Program-made: the position numbers and the translations under genes
Shown here: positions 14,005-21,989 of the stretch, piece by piece
How the letters are laid out: the number at the start of each line of letters is the position of its first letter
Position numbering within the stretch: the stretch's first letter is position 1
Notes under the pieces: model-generated
Databases searched by the model: none
Told to the model about the DNA's origin: nothing
The model's input: the letters and a program-made list of their open reading frames with translations, nothing else
Assembly: GCA_943370355.1 (NCBI GenBank)
Contig: CALRQP020000011.1
Coordinates: 1-64,000 of the forward strand
DNA: 64,000 nt
Reading direction: 5' to 3'
Source of the DNA: JADCGM01 sp943370355
GTDB taxonomy: Bacteria > Pseudomonadota > Alphaproteobacteria > Sphingomonadales > Sphingomonadaceae

Positions 14005-14750
14005 GACCCGGCCTTCGCCGTGTCGTGGATGAGAGCGGCCTGTTCGGCGATCAGGGCGTCGATCGCGCGTTCGTCGAGCGCCCGGATGGTCGCGCGGCGA
14101 TGGTCGTTGACATAGCCGTCGAGCTTCGTGGCCTGGGCGATGGCGAGGCGCTCTTTGAGGATTTTCGTGTCGCTGGCGTCGATCCGGCGCTGCCGGTCGG
14201 TGATCTGCTGATTCCATCCCGCCCGCTGCGCCATGCCCTTCAGCGCCTCGATCAGCGCATAGCAGTGCGCGCCGTTTGCCCATTGCAGCTTCTCGATGCC
14301 GAGCTGCCGCCGCGCCATCGCTTCCAGCGCCTGTTCGGACGGGTTGCGCACGACGCCGAGCTGCGCGAGCGAGATCCACAGCGCCCGCGCCTTCTTGGCG
14401 CTCGGATGGTCGGCTGAGCGAACGCGTTGGCGGGACTCGGCCTCGCGGCCTCCGGGGCGCGGGCTCGGCAGGTCGGCAGCGGCTCGAACGGTCGGCGGCC
14501 AGCCGCGCGCCTTGAAGCGGTCAAGCACCTTGCCGAGTTCGGCGAAATTCATGTCGGCGCAGGAGCGCTTCTGCGTCTCCTCGAACAGGATCGCGCGGTA
14601 ATCGTCATCGGGAATCGCCAGATCCTTCTGGGCGATCTTGATCTTGGCGATCAGGCCGCGCTTGCGCGGATCCGGCGCGAAGCGCGCGGGCTTCGCGGCC
14701 GGGCGGCTGGTTCCCGCAATCCGTGTGCCCTGAGCCTGTCGAAGGGTCAT
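14001..14750 (-). CDS. GemA family regulatory protein (DUF1018, Mu gp16)
   Basis: The 249-residue protein has the GemA core: RKRGLIAKIKIAQKDLAIPDDDYRAIL near residues 30-55 and MNFAELGKVLDRFKARGW near 67-84, then a helical C-terminal half. GemA of Mu affects host gene expression and DNA topology. The ATG overlaps the methylase stop by four bases. The first 10 residues (MTLRQAQGTR) are encoded by a REP-like repeat common in sphingomonads, so the N-terminus may be extended relative to the ancestral protein. Confidence 0.85.
   Translation of the reverse strand: MTLRQAQGTRIAGTSRPAAKPARFAPDPRKRGLIAKIKIAQKDLAIPDDDYRAILFEETQKRSCADMNFAELGKVLDRFKARGWPPTVRAAADLPSPRPGGREAESRQRVRSADHPSAKKARALWISLAQLGVVRNPSEQALEAMARRQLGIEKLQWANGAHCYALIEALKGMAQRAGWNQQITDRQRRIDASDTKILKERLAIAQATKLDGYVNDHRRATIRALDERAIDALIAEQAALIHDTAKAGS
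14728..14746. repeat. REP-like element in the GemA start region
   Basis: The 19-bp string CCCTGAGCCTGTCGAAGGG matches a very abundant interspersed repeat of sphingomonad genomes. Here it forms codons 2-8 of GemA next to the methylase stop codon. A host repeat inside a phage gene suggests insertion while resident in a sphingomonad. Confidence 0.65.
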
Positions 14751-15325
14751 TCCGACGCCTCGAAGGGCTTGGCGTCGTTCGCCTCCGCGAACATGCCGAC
14801 CTGGTTGCCCCAGGCGTCCCAGCCGGGCCGCTTCGCGCGGGCGAACAGCTCGGCATAGGGGCCGCGCCACAGCGCTTCGACCTGATCGTGCAGATCGCCG
14901 GGCTTCCGGCTGTGCTCGCGCACCGGCGCGACGATCAGGCCGCGCACCGAGCGCGACTGGATCTCGGGCTTGCCGATCGTGCCGATCAGCACGACCTCGC
15001 TGGCGTTGCGGAAGATGTAGCCGGTGCCGAAGGCCCAGCCGTTGCCGGATGGTGACTGTTTCGCCCAGGGCTCGCCGGTCTTGTAGTGGAATCCCCAGGC
15101 TTCCATGACCGCGATGCCGTTCGCCAGCATCGGCCAGGTGCACCACATCGCCAACGCGCAGTTCGGCGCGGCGAGCGAGCGGACCGGCAGCCGGGCGATA
15201 TCGGCGAGGTCCATGCAATCGTAGTGCTGGCGCGGATTCCTCTCGTCGCCGGAGGCGAAGTTCCACGGCGGATCGGCAAGGATCGCCCCATAGCTGCCCG
15301 GAATCAGGCCGTGGAACGCGGTCAT
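14747..15325 (-). CDS. MT-A70 family DNA adenine methyltransferase
   Basis: The 192-residue protein has the DPPW catalytic motif (ILADPPWNFASG, residues 15-26) of MT-A70/N6-adenine methylases and the later motif EVVLIGTIGKPE that forms part of the SAM-binding site. RGLIVAPVREHSRKPGDLHDQVEAL is the conserved C-terminal signature. In phages such enzymes modify the phage genome against restriction, comparable in purpose to Mu Mom. It overlaps GemA and the small protein upstream by four bases each. Confidence 0.88.
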   Translation of the reverse strand: MTAFHGLIPGSYGAILADPPWNFASGDERNPRQHYDCMDLADIARLPVRSLAAPNCALAMWCTWPMLANGIAVMEAWGFHYKTGEPWAKQSPSGNGWAFGTGYIFRNASEVVLIGTIGKPEIQSRSVRGLIVAPVREHSRKPGDLHDQVEALWRGPYAELFARAKRPGWDAWGNQVGMFAEANDAKPFEASE

Positions 15326-15561
15326 TGGACGGTCCCGCGCCGGAGGGCGGCGGCAGCGTTGACCTTTTTGAGATCGTCCATTCCGCGCTTGAAGGTGGCG
15401 ACAGCAGGTGCAAAGCCGACAATCACCGCGACCATGCCCTTGACCGTCTCGTCCTGCATCCGGCGCAGCTCCGGCGACTTGGCGACATCAGAGATTGCCT
15501 TCGCAAGTTCGCGGACGGCGCGCTCGCGCGCTTCGCGCTGCTGCTGCAGGGTCGCGCTCAC
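15322..15561 (-). CDS. Uncharacterised early prophage protein (79 residues)
   Basis: The product begins MSATLQQQREARERAVRELA, a helical charged stretch, and has one moderately hydrophobic segment (GMVAVIVGFAPAVATF, about residues 42-57) that could be a membrane helix. It overlaps both neighbours by four bases (ATGA junctions), so it is part of the early operon. No family recognised. Confidence 0.5.
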   Translation of the reverse strand: MSATLQQQREARERAVRELAKAISDVAKSPELRRMQDETVKGMVAVIVGFAPAVATFKRGMDDLKKVNAAAALRRGTVQ

Positions 15562-15812
15562 CCCGCCCAGCCTTCGAGAAAGCAGGTCAGGGCCGCGAGC
15601 ATCTGACCCTGCTCGGAGTCCAGCTCGGGATGCAGTTCGAGCGTCATCTTGAGAGCATCCGCGAGCAGCTCTGCCACTTCGATCTGCCCAAAGGGTGCCG
15701 GGTGATCGGCACCCTCGCGAGCGAAGCGCAGCAGCGCGGCGATGGCCTCGCTGGCTTGCGATGCGGCGACCAGGGCTGTGATCTTGTTCTCGGAGGTCGC
15801 GAACATCATCAC
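15558..15812 (-). CDS. Uncharacterised early prophage protein (84 residues)
   Basis: The product is all-helical with a repeated Ala/Leu pattern (ALVAASQASEAIAALLRFA, then VAELLADALKMTLEL). It has no signal peptide, metal-binding motif or known domain. Four-base overlaps join it to Gam upstream and the next small gene downstream, so it is co-translated within the early operon. Confidence 0.5.
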   Translation of the reverse strand: MMMFATSENKITALVAASQASEAIAALLRFAREGADHPAPFGQIEVAELLADALKMTLELHPELDSEQGQMLAALTCFLEGWAG

Positions 15813-16420
15813 GCGGCGACCTGCACTTCGACGGTCTCGACCGCCGGCAGCGTTTCGGGGCGCTGGAGGAAGAACTCCTCCTTCTGGGTGACTTTGAAGC
15901 CGAGCTTGGTCAGCCGCGCCGCGATCGACAGGAGGGTGATATCCTGCGCGTCGCGCTCCTCTTCGGCCTTCTCAGCGAGCGCTGCAGCACGGCTGAAGAC
16001 GGTCTTAATAGCCTCTTTGTTGAGCGAATATTCGATGCGGACGAGGTCGCGCAGCAGCGGCTCGGCGAGCAGCTGCAGCACCGCTTCCTGCTCGGTCTTC
16101 GCCTTCGCGCCGACCTTCGGCGTCGTCATGCGCAGGCCGATCTTCACGCCGGCCAGTTCGCAGCTCTTGGAGCCGGCCTTCAGCAGCGCTTCGGACGCGA
16201 CTGCCCACCAGGTGCGCAGGCGGCCGTGGATGATCTTCACTTCCTGCTCGACGGGTTTGGCGAGCAGGTCGTGCGCGGCCTTGATCTTCGCGATCGCTTC
16301 CTTGGCGTCGGCACCGAGCTTCTCCAGCTCGGTGTCGAGCGCGACGTAGCGGGTCAGGTCGGCGATCGCTTCGTCGAGCGTTTGCGGTGCCTCGGCCGGC
16401 GTGGATTTACGGCGGGTCAT
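15809..16420 (-). CDS. Gam-like host-nuclease inhibitor
   Basis: The 203-residue protein matches the Mu Gam family: helical, starting with an ordered segment DEAIADLTRYVALDTELEKL, with the central AHDLLAKPVEQEVKIIHGRL region and a C-terminal half containing VGAKAKTEQEAVLQLL. Mu Gam is a Ku-like protein that binds double-strand DNA ends and blocks host exonucleases. It lies downstream of the transposition genes, as in Mu. Confidence 0.85.
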   Translation of the reverse strand: MTRRKSTPAEAPQTLDEAIADLTRYVALDTELEKLGADAKEAIAKIKAAHDLLAKPVEQEVKIIHGRLRTWWAVASEALLKAGSKSCELAGVKIGLRMTTPKVGAKAKTEQEAVLQLLAEPLLRDLVRIEYSLNKEAIKTVFSRAAALAEKAEEERDAQDITLLSIAARLTKLGFKVTQKEEFFLQRPETLPAVETVEVQVAA

Positions 16421-16421
16421 G

Positions 16422-16670
16422 TCAGTGCATCTCCTGGCGGCGTTGAAAGGCTTGGAAGGCGGCGCGGTCTTGCGCGGCGCGCAGGTCGTGGCGGAGTTGG
16501 CGGCGGCGCTCGCGCAGGGCGGCCCGCTCGATCTGGTTGTCGTCGAGCGCCTGCTCGGTCTCAGCGAGCGCCGTCTCCAACGCGACGATCGACGGCGGCG
16601 GGGCGGCGCGCGGCGGTGCCTCGGGCAGCGTCATCTGCTCGCCTGTCGTGGTGGTGTAGCTGCGCATCAT
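16422..16670 (-). CDS. Uncharacterised coiled-coil prophage protein
   Basis: The ATG at 16670 overlaps the upstream zinc-ribbon stop by four bases. The 82-residue product starts MMRSYTTTTGEQMTLPEAPP and continues with a charged coiled coil rich in Glu and Arg (ETEQALDDNQIERAALRERR). An open frame extends upstream but overlaps the previous gene out of phase. No family recognised. Confidence 0.5.
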   Translation of the reverse strand: MMRSYTTTTGEQMTLPEAPPRAAPPPSIVALETALAETEQALDDNQIERAALRERRRQLRHDLRAAQDRAAFQAFQRRQEMH

Positions 16671-16888
16671 GCCCGGCCTCCCGGCGCGGGCAGGTCGATG
16701 GCGAAGCCGCAGCGCGGGCATTCGGCGGTCGAACGGCCGATCTCCCAATGCCCGCCGGCGCAGCCGGGGCAGGCCATGTTCGGCGTGTAGGACATGACGA
16801 AGCGCGGGCGGCGGGCGAGCGCCCGCCACTGCGCGGCGGCGTCAACGACATAGTCGCTGCGGCGCAGCCGGACGACGCGGGCGCTCAT
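16667..16888 (-). CDS. Small zinc-ribbon prophage protein
   Basis: The 73-residue product has two CPxC motifs (CPGCAGGHWEIG and CPRCGFAIDLP) that form a C4 zinc ribbon in its second half. The first half is basic (MSARVVRLRRSDYVVD). Such small zinc ribbons in phage early operons usually bind nucleic acid or protein partners. Both ends overlap neighbours by four bases. Confidence 0.55.
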   Translation of the reverse strand: MSARVVRLRRSDYVVDAAAQWRALARRPRFVMSYTPNMACPGCAGGHWEIGRSTAECPRCGFAIDLPAPGGRA

Positions 16889-17352
16889 GCCGCTTCTCCG
16901 ACCAGCGACAGCTCGGGCGTGCCCTGCACGCCCGCCAGTTCCGCGTCCCAGCGCGCCGCCGCCTCGACGCGGCTGCGCGACACGGCCTCGACCATCGCAT
17001 CGGTGATGCGCCGGAAATCCGGGTTGCGGTGGCGGAGCCGTTCGGCGCGCCGCAGTGCGTGCAGGATCGTCGTATGGTCCCGCTTGCCGATCGCCTGGCC
17101 GATGCGCGGCAGCGAGATCGGCAGCGCCGTGCGCGCCACCCAGACGGCGGCGAAGCGCGGTTCAGTGATCGCAGCGGCGCGGCGGTCGGCGTAGATATCG
17201 GCGGCGCTGACCTGCCAGCTGCGCGCCGCCATCAGCACGATTTCATGCACGCTGGCCGTGGCGGGTGTGAAGGCGGGGATACCCGCCATCTGCAGCTCCA
17301 GCTCGCCGATGCGGCGTTCGAGCCGGGCGACGGTTTCGGCACAGTCACACAT
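16885..17352 (-). CDS. DnaA domain-IV-like DNA-binding protein
   Basis: The 155-residue protein has a short N-terminal coiled coil (ETVARLERRIGELELQ), then the DnaA C-terminal DNA-binding domain: VHEIVLMAARSWQVSAADIY, RFAAVWVARTALPISLPRIGQAIGKRDHTTILHALRR. The GKRDHTTILHA motif is the DnaA signature that contacts the DnaA box. It lacks the AAA+ ATPase domain of DnaA. In a transposable phage it could redirect host initiation factors or act as a regulator; the role is inference. Confidence 0.8.
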   Translation of the reverse strand: MCDCAETVARLERRIGELELQMAGIPAFTPATASVHEIVLMAARSWQVSAADIYADRRAAAITEPRFAAVWVARTALPISLPRIGQAIGKRDHTTILHALRRAERLRHRNPDFRRITDAMVEAVSRSRVEAAARWDAELAGVQGTPELSLVGEAA

Positions 17353-17521
17353 CGAGAAGTCTTTCCGCGTCGAACAGGTCGTGCAGCTCGGCCTCGCAGT
17401 CGAAGCAGCCGTGGTGACCGGAGAGCAGGTTCGCCCCGTCGCGATCGCAGCGCGGGCAGCGGCAGCCGCCCTCGCAGCGGTCGAGATCGGGATCGGCGGC
17501 AGGTGCGGGGAAGACGCTCAT
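17345..17521 (-). CDS. Cys-rich 58-residue prophage protein
   Basis: An ATG at 17521 opens a 58-codon frame that overlaps the next start by eight bases. The product begins MSVFPAPAADPDLDRCEGGC and has Cys at 16, 20, 22, 25, 39 and 42 with His at 36 and 37. The C22-x2-C25 and C39-x2-C42 pairs can form a zinc ribbon. Its start also overlaps the upstream gene's stop (ATGA), fitting the tight packing of the operon. It is too short for most gene callers. Confidence 0.6.
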   Translation of the reverse strand: MSVFPAPAADPDLDRCEGGCRCPRCDRDGANLLSGHHGCFDCEAELHDLFDAERLLDV

Positions 17522-17766
17522 GATGCACGCCCTCCCTCGACCAGCGTCAGCCTCGGCTGCTGGCGCGCCTGCGCGGGCAGCTGCTCGAGCGTCATGACCG
17601 GCAGTGTCACCATGTCGGCGGCACCGCGTTCGGCGACGATCAGGTCGAGATTCTCGGCGAGGTCGGTGAGCCCGTCCGCGAGGTCGGCCTGGTTGACCTG
17701 GCCGAGCGCGTTCATGCCCGCGAGCAGCGTCAGCGTGTGGCGCATGTGAAAGACGGGATCGTGCAT
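17518..17766 (-). CDS. Uncharacterised early prophage protein (82 residues)
   Basis: The product starts MHDPVFHMRHTLTLLAGMNA and is mostly helical (DLADGLTDLAENLDLIVAER). It has no recognised motif. It lies one base after the MuB-like gene and overlaps the Cys-rich gene by four bases, so it is translated with the transposition genes. Confidence 0.5.
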   Translation of the reverse strand: MHDPVFHMRHTLTLLAGMNALGQVNQADLADGLTDLAENLDLIVAERGAADMVTLPVMTLEQLPAQARQQPRLTLVEGGRAS

Positions 17767-17767
17767 G

Positions 17768-18724
17768 TCAGCAGCCCCCCGTCGTGTGGCTGGACAGCTG
17801 CGCCCAGGCGTCGCGCAGCAGGCCGAGCGTCAGGCCGGTGCCCTCGGCGAGCACGAAGGCCAGCTCGACGGTCTTGGCGACGTTGCGGACAGCGCCCGGC
17901 TTCGACGCGACCTGCGCGAGGAAGGCGAGCTGTTGCGGGTTTTCGACGCCCCAGGCGCGGGCGATCATGTCGGCGTCGCCGCTGAGCGCCTCGGCCTGCA
18001 TCATCCGCATCGAGATGCGGCTGGTCAGCTGCGCCAGCTTGCGGGCGCGGCTGCCGGCGGCGAGGCGCAGGATCACGTCGTCGCTGCCGACGAGCGCGAT
18101 GCCGATGCCGCAGGCGTCATGCCACGAGCGGATCTCGTCGAGCGCCTTTTCGGAGAGGTTCTGCGCCTCGTCGAAGGCGATCAGGCCGCGCGAGCGCTGC
18201 ACCCGGTCGAGGATCTGCAGCGACAGCTGTTGCGGGCTGCCGGTCACGTCGCGGGCACCCATCGCATGCAGCACGCGCAGCTGCATCGGCTGGACGCCCG
18301 AGCAGGCGGGCGACATCGTCGGGATCCAGACGTTGTTCGCCTCGGCCTGGTGGCGGTGCAGCGCGGTGGTCTTGCCGATGCCGGGGGCGGCGGTAATCGC
18401 GACGATCTTGCCCCGCTGCGCCCAGCGCAGCTGCGACAGGATGCGCTGCGCCGAGGGAGTCAGCTGGAAATCGGGGGCTTCGGGCAGTTCGAACGGGATC
18501 GAGGCCTGCTCTTCGAGCGTATCGAGAAACTGCGCGACCTTCGCGGCGATCTTCTCATTGTCGCCGATGTAATTGCCGCCGCCGAACACGCTCAGCGTGC
18601 CGTGCGGGACGCCGATCGGCGCGGCGAGCATCGACCAGCTGCTGTTGGTGGCCGCCTTGTGAGCCAGCAGCCGCTCGCGAATGTCGGCGACATTCGGCTT
18701 CGGCTTGTCCGCGATCATGTTCAT
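17768..18724 (-). CDS. MuB-like transposition target-selection ATPase
   Basis: The 318-residue protein has an N-terminal helix-turn-helix region (VPHGTLSVFGGGNYIGDNEK) and an AAA+ domain with Walker A APGIGKTT at 113-120 and Walker B LIAFDEAQNL. MuB binds DNA in an ATP-dependent way, delivers target DNA to the transposase and gives target immunity. The start was set at the ATG preceded by AAGGAG; an upstream in-frame ATG seven codons earlier would bury that ribosome binding site in the coding region. Confidence 0.92.
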   Translation of the reverse strand: MNMIADKPKPNVADIRERLLAHKAATNSSWSMLAAPIGVPHGTLSVFGGGNYIGDNEKIAAKVAQFLDTLEEQASIPFELPEAPDFQLTPSAQRILSQLRWAQRGKIVAITAAPGIGKTTALHRHQAEANNVWIPTMSPACSGVQPMQLRVLHAMGARDVTGSPQQLSLQILDRVQRSRGLIAFDEAQNLSEKALDEIRSWHDACGIGIALVGSDDVILRLAAGSRARKLAQLTSRISMRMMQAEALSGDADMIARAWGVENPQQLAFLAQVASKPGAVRNVAKTVELAFVLAEGTGLTLGLLRDAWAQLSSHTTGGC

Positions 18725-18803
18725 CGGTAGTCTCTCCTTCTCCAAGCGGGCCTTCGGCCCTAGTTTCCGGCCGCGTCGGGGTTCCAGCCCGGCGCGGCCG
18801 ATC

Positions 18804-20753
18804 TCAATCCACCAGCCGCAGCTTGCCGACGGCCCGCATGAAGCGGTCCTCGACGGCCGGGCGGGTGTCAGCGATGGGCGCGAGCTTCAGCGCCGCGTTC
18901 GAATGGCGTGCGCGCACGGGGCGGATCGCCGCCGGTTCGGGCGCAAGGTCCTCGTCTTCGTAAGCGGGCAGCATCGCCGCCAGCTCGGCGGCCGACAGCA
19001 GGTTGGCGGCGTCGGCCGCGCGGCGGACCGCCTTCTTGTGATCGGATTCGAGGCGGGCGCGGGCCTTGGCGGCGGCGACATCGAGGAAGCCCGAGGTCGC
19101 GATCGCCGGGACGGTCGCGACGAACCGCTCGGCGCTGTCGTAGACGTGGATGGCCTCGTGCAGCGCTGCCGGATCGAAGCGCACCGTGACGCGCTGCCCG
19201 GCAAGCGCGCCGAGGCTTTCCGACCAGTAGCGGTTGCCGAACAGCTCGATATGGCCGGTCTGCCGGTTGACGGTGACGCGGTCGGCGGCGGTCAGCGCGA
19301 TGCGGACCTGTTCCGGGGTCGCCTTGCGGACCGTGCTGCGGGCGTAGGATTCGGCGAAGGCGGTGTCGAAGCTGCGGCCGCGTGCCGTTTCGGTGCGGCG
19401 GCCGTCGCGGGCGTTGTGCGCGGCGATTCCCTCGGCGACGACACGCTCGAAGGTCTCCAGATCGACCGCGGAACTGCCGTAATTCTCGGGCTTCGCGTCG
19501 ATGGTGTTGCCCGTCCAGGCACCCGCGAAGGCCGGATGCTTGGCGATCTCCGAGCAGAAGTCTCGGAAACCGCGCTCGATCGGCTTGGACTGGCCACGGA
19601 ACGGCAGCGCCCAGTGGATCTGCACGCCAAGCGAGGTCAGCACACCGGCCGGGTCCTCGGCGCGCTTCTTGAAGCGGTATCGGGTGTCCGAGCCGCCGGT
19701 GATCTGCTTCGAAGCGAAGGCGCGGCCGTTGTCGAGCAGCATGCCGCCGGGGATTCCCCATTTGGCGAACAGGTCGGCGAGGCAGAGGCGGGTCAGTTCG
19801 GCAGATTCGCTCTGGCCGATGCGCCAGGCGAGGAATTTGCGGCTGTAGATGTCCTGAATCGCCACCATCATCGGGCGGCGCGGCATGTCCTCGCCTGGGA
19901 AGCGCACGAACACGTCCCACTTGTGCCCGTCGATGTTGACCAGCTCCATCGCCGACAGCTCGGCGACGCTGCGCTTCTGCGCGGGCATCGAGCGGCGCAG
20001 CGCCTCCTCGCCTTCACGGCGCAGGATGATGACCCGGCCGTCGATCTCGCGTTCCAGCTTGCGCTGGAAGGTCTTCAGGCAGGCCACGCCGGTGCCGCTG
20101 GCCGCTGCAACCTGCTTGGCGAGGCGGTAGCTTGTCGCCATCGTCGGCCGCTCGGGCCGCAGATAGTTGGAGACGAAGACCTGCCAGATATCGGCATCGA
20201 TCTCGGCCTCGCAGCCGCCGCCAGCGCGGCGCGGCGCGACATGCGGTAGCCAGTCGGACGCGTCGGCCCCGGCGATCAGCTGCAGCCAGCTCCAGAGCGT
20301 CGCTGCGCCGATGCCGCGCTCGCCCGAGACGGCGTTGACGGCCGTGGTGCGCGTTGCCCCGGCGCGTTCGAGCGAGAGGACCGCCTGCAGGGCAGCGACG
20401 CGGCGCTGCGCCTCCGCCTTGGTCTTGTCCGACTGGCGATCGTACCAGGTCCACAGCTGCCCGGCCGAGGTGGCGGGCGAGGCATGGGCAGCGCAGACGC
20501 CGGAAACGGGGGCGCTGCGCTTCTGCAGCGCTAACCCTGCAGCGGGCGGCAGCAGCGAGATGTGGAATTCCAAGCCACCGCCGCGCGCCATGCGCGGGCG
20601 GGCGAGCGGTGCGCCTGCAGCATCGGTGCGCAGTGCCCAGCGCTCGGCTTCCGCCAGCTGGTTGATCTTGCGCTTCGATGACGACAGGCCGGGGAGGCCC
20701 GCCTCCGCCAGCTCGGCTGCGCTGAACCAGATCTTGCCCCCCGGCGAACTCAT
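18804..20753 (-). CDS. DDE transposase, MuA family
   Basis: The 649-residue protein is close to MuA (663). The N-terminal winged-helix domain begins KIWFSAAELAEAGLPGLSSS; the catalytic core has D275 (NIDGHKWD), D341 (LLDNG) and E393 (KPIERGF), a spacing matching MuA D269/D336/E392. The Mu-type C-terminal domain follows. It cuts phage ends and joins them to target DNA, for integration and replicative transposition. It lies upstream of MuB with a 79-bp gap. Confidence 0.95.
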   Translation of the reverse strand: MSSPGGKIWFSAAELAEAGLPGLSSSKRKINQLAEAERWALRTDAAGAPLARPRMARGGGLEFHISLLPPAAGLALQKRSAPVSGVCAAHASPATSAGQLWTWYDRQSDKTKAEAQRRVAALQAVLSLERAGATRTTAVNAVSGERGIGAATLWSWLQLIAGADASDWLPHVAPRRAGGGCEAEIDADIWQVFVSNYLRPERPTMATSYRLAKQVAAASGTGVACLKTFQRKLEREIDGRVIILRREGEEALRRSMPAQKRSVAELSAMELVNIDGHKWDVFVRFPGEDMPRRPMMVAIQDIYSRKFLAWRIGQSESAELTRLCLADLFAKWGIPGGMLLDNGRAFASKQITGGSDTRYRFKKRAEDPAGVLTSLGVQIHWALPFRGQSKPIERGFRDFCSEIAKHPAFAGAWTGNTIDAKPENYGSSAVDLETFERVVAEGIAAHNARDGRRTETARGRSFDTAFAESYARSTVRKATPEQVRIALTAADRVTVNRQTGHIELFGNRYWSESLGALAGQRVTVRFDPAALHEAIHVYDSAERFVATVPAIATSGFLDVAAAKARARLESDHKKAVRRAADAANLLSAAELAAMLPAYEDEDLAPEPAAIRPVRARHSNAALKLAPIADTRPAVEDRFMRAVGKLRLVD

Positions 20754-21211
20754 GCACGCGACTCCCGTCCGATGGGTTTTGCGACCGCTGCGACCTGCGC
20801 GCGGCGCGCCTTCAGCTCGGCGATCTGCCGGTCGATGTGACCGAGCTGCGCCGTGTTCATCTCGTCGCCGACGAGCAGCGCGGCGCCGATGCGGCGGGTC
20901 AGCTTGTCGAGCAGGTCGAAGCGTTCGGTGACCGCGATCAGCGCGAGCAGGCGCGAGGCGGAGATGTTGAACTGGTCGCGTGCTTCGGAGGCATAGCCGT
21001 CGAGCATCGCCCGGCTGACATCCTCGCCGAGCAGCATCGACATGGCGGCGGCGACGAACTCGCGCGGGCGCACATCGTCCTTCAGCGCGACGCCGACATA
21101 GGCCGACACCTGCCGGTCGAGGCCCGCAAGGTCCGCCTCCATCGTCGCCGCGCGCGGAGGATCGAAGGTGAAGGCAAACTGGCCGGGATCGATGACGGGG
21201 CGCTTAGGCAT
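20750..21211 (-). CDS. Uncharacterised early prophage protein (153 residues)
   Basis: The product starts MPKRPVIDPGQFAFTFDPPR and is all-helical afterwards, with RPREFVAAAMSMLLGEDVSRAMLDGYASEAR and NISASRLLALIAVTERFDLL. Proteins like this stand directly upstream of the transposase gene in related sphingomonad prophages (from memory, not checked). It overlaps the transposase start by four bases. No known domain. Confidence 0.55.
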   Translation of the reverse strand: MPKRPVIDPGQFAFTFDPPRAATMEADLAGLDRQVSAYVGVALKDDVRPREFVAAAMSMLLGEDVSRAMLDGYASEARDQFNISASRLLALIAVTERFDLLDKLTRRIGAALLVGDEMNTAQLGHIDRQIAELKARRAQVAAVAKPIGRESRA

Positions 21212-21244
21212 GTGTCGCCTCGCGCTCGGAGAGTGCGCGGCGGG

Positions 21245-21439
21245 TCATACGCGCCGCCCCGTCTGGCGATCGAGCACCCAGGCGTCGGTGCAGTTCGGTG
21301 CCTTGAAGATCGAGTCGGCCATGCGGTTGGCGACCGGCAGAAGTGACGCCCAGCCGATCACGTTCTCGCCGCCGTTGGGGTAGCCGGCCGCGCGCACTTC
21401 ATAGCGCTGGCCGCGATCACCGGTTGGGACGCTGCTCAT
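21245..21439 (-). CDS. Uncharacterised small prophage protein (64 residues)
   Basis: The ATG at 21439 overlaps the HNH gene stop (ATGA). The product starts MSSVPTGDRGQRYEVRAAGY and contains PNGGENVIGWA. It has no metal motif or membrane segment. It is followed by 33 bases before the next gene. Its role is unknown. Confidence 0.5.
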   Translation of the reverse strand: MSSVPTGDRGQRYEVRAAGYPNGGENVIGWASLLPVANRMADSIFKAPNCTDAWVLDRQTGRRV

Positions 21440-21789
21440 GCGACACCTGCGGCGCGCAGCGCATCGGCAAGGGTCGCGCGCGGTGCGGGCGAGCGGGTTG
21501 CGTTCCAGACCGTGACGAGGCGGCGGTGATCGCTGCGCGTTAGCCGCCCGTCCCAACCGCGCCGCTCGAAGAATCGGTATGCGCCCTCGGTCCCGCGCAT
21601 GGTGTTGCAGCGGCAGCAGGCTACGACGAGATTGGAGAGAGCATTCGAGCCGCCGTGAGAGCGAGGGTGGACATGCTCCAATGTCGGCGCGTCATCACCG
21701 AGCCCGAACCGAACGCCGCAATAGCAGCAGCGATGATTCTGCGCCTCGGCCAGCCGATCGCGGCGGCAGGGTTTAAGCTGGGCCGTCAT
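21436..21789 (-). CDS. HNH endonuclease
   Basis: The 117-residue protein has the HNH zinc-finger nuclease layout: CCYCGVRF (Cys pair), the catalytic LEHVHPRSHGGSNALSNLV segment, and CCRCN. Free-standing HNH proteins in phages are homing-type or packaging-associated nucleases. This one sits in the early operon, far from the terminase genes, so an early role is more likely. Both ends overlap their neighbours by four bases. Confidence 0.85.
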   Translation of the reverse strand: MTAQLKPCRRDRLAEAQNHRCCYCGVRFGLGDDAPTLEHVHPRSHGGSNALSNLVVACCRCNTMRGTEGAYRFFERRGWDGRLTRSDHRRLVTVWNATRSPAPRATLADALRAAGVA

Positions 21790-21989
21790 GCCGACACCTG
21801 CGGCAGATAAGGCACCGAGACATGGCGGCGGCTCAGGAAGCCGGCGATGAACATCTCACTGTCGATCCAGCGGGCGAAACGAAGAGCTTTTTCCGGCTGC
21901 AGCGTCCACGGCCGCGATGCCGGATCGAGCGTGTAGAACGACCGCAACCCGCCGCGCCCGGTGCGCTGGATGAGCCACGCGGCGATCAT
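21786..21989 (-). CDS. Uncharacterised small prophage protein (67 residues)
   Basis: The ATG at 21989 overlaps the ParB-like stop codon (ATGA). The product, MIAAWLIQRTGRGGLRSFYT to VPYLPQVSA, has aromatic and basic residues typical of a nucleic-acid-interacting protein, but no recognised domain. A longer frame upstream overlaps the ParB-like gene out of phase and is unlikely. Confidence 0.5.
   Translation of the reverse strand: MIAAWLIQRTGRGGLRSFYTLDPASRPWTLQPEKALRFARWIDSEMFIAGFLSRRHVSVPYLPQVSA

Noticed and set aside
18681..20249. 522-codon plus-strand frame opposite the transposase
   Set aside because: The minus strand carries the DDE transposase with all three catalytic residues. The antisense frame is a GC artefact.
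21204..21248. 14-codon frame overlapping the 64-residue gene's stop (ATGA)
   Set aside because: The junction looks like a coupled start, but the product is too short to support as a gene.
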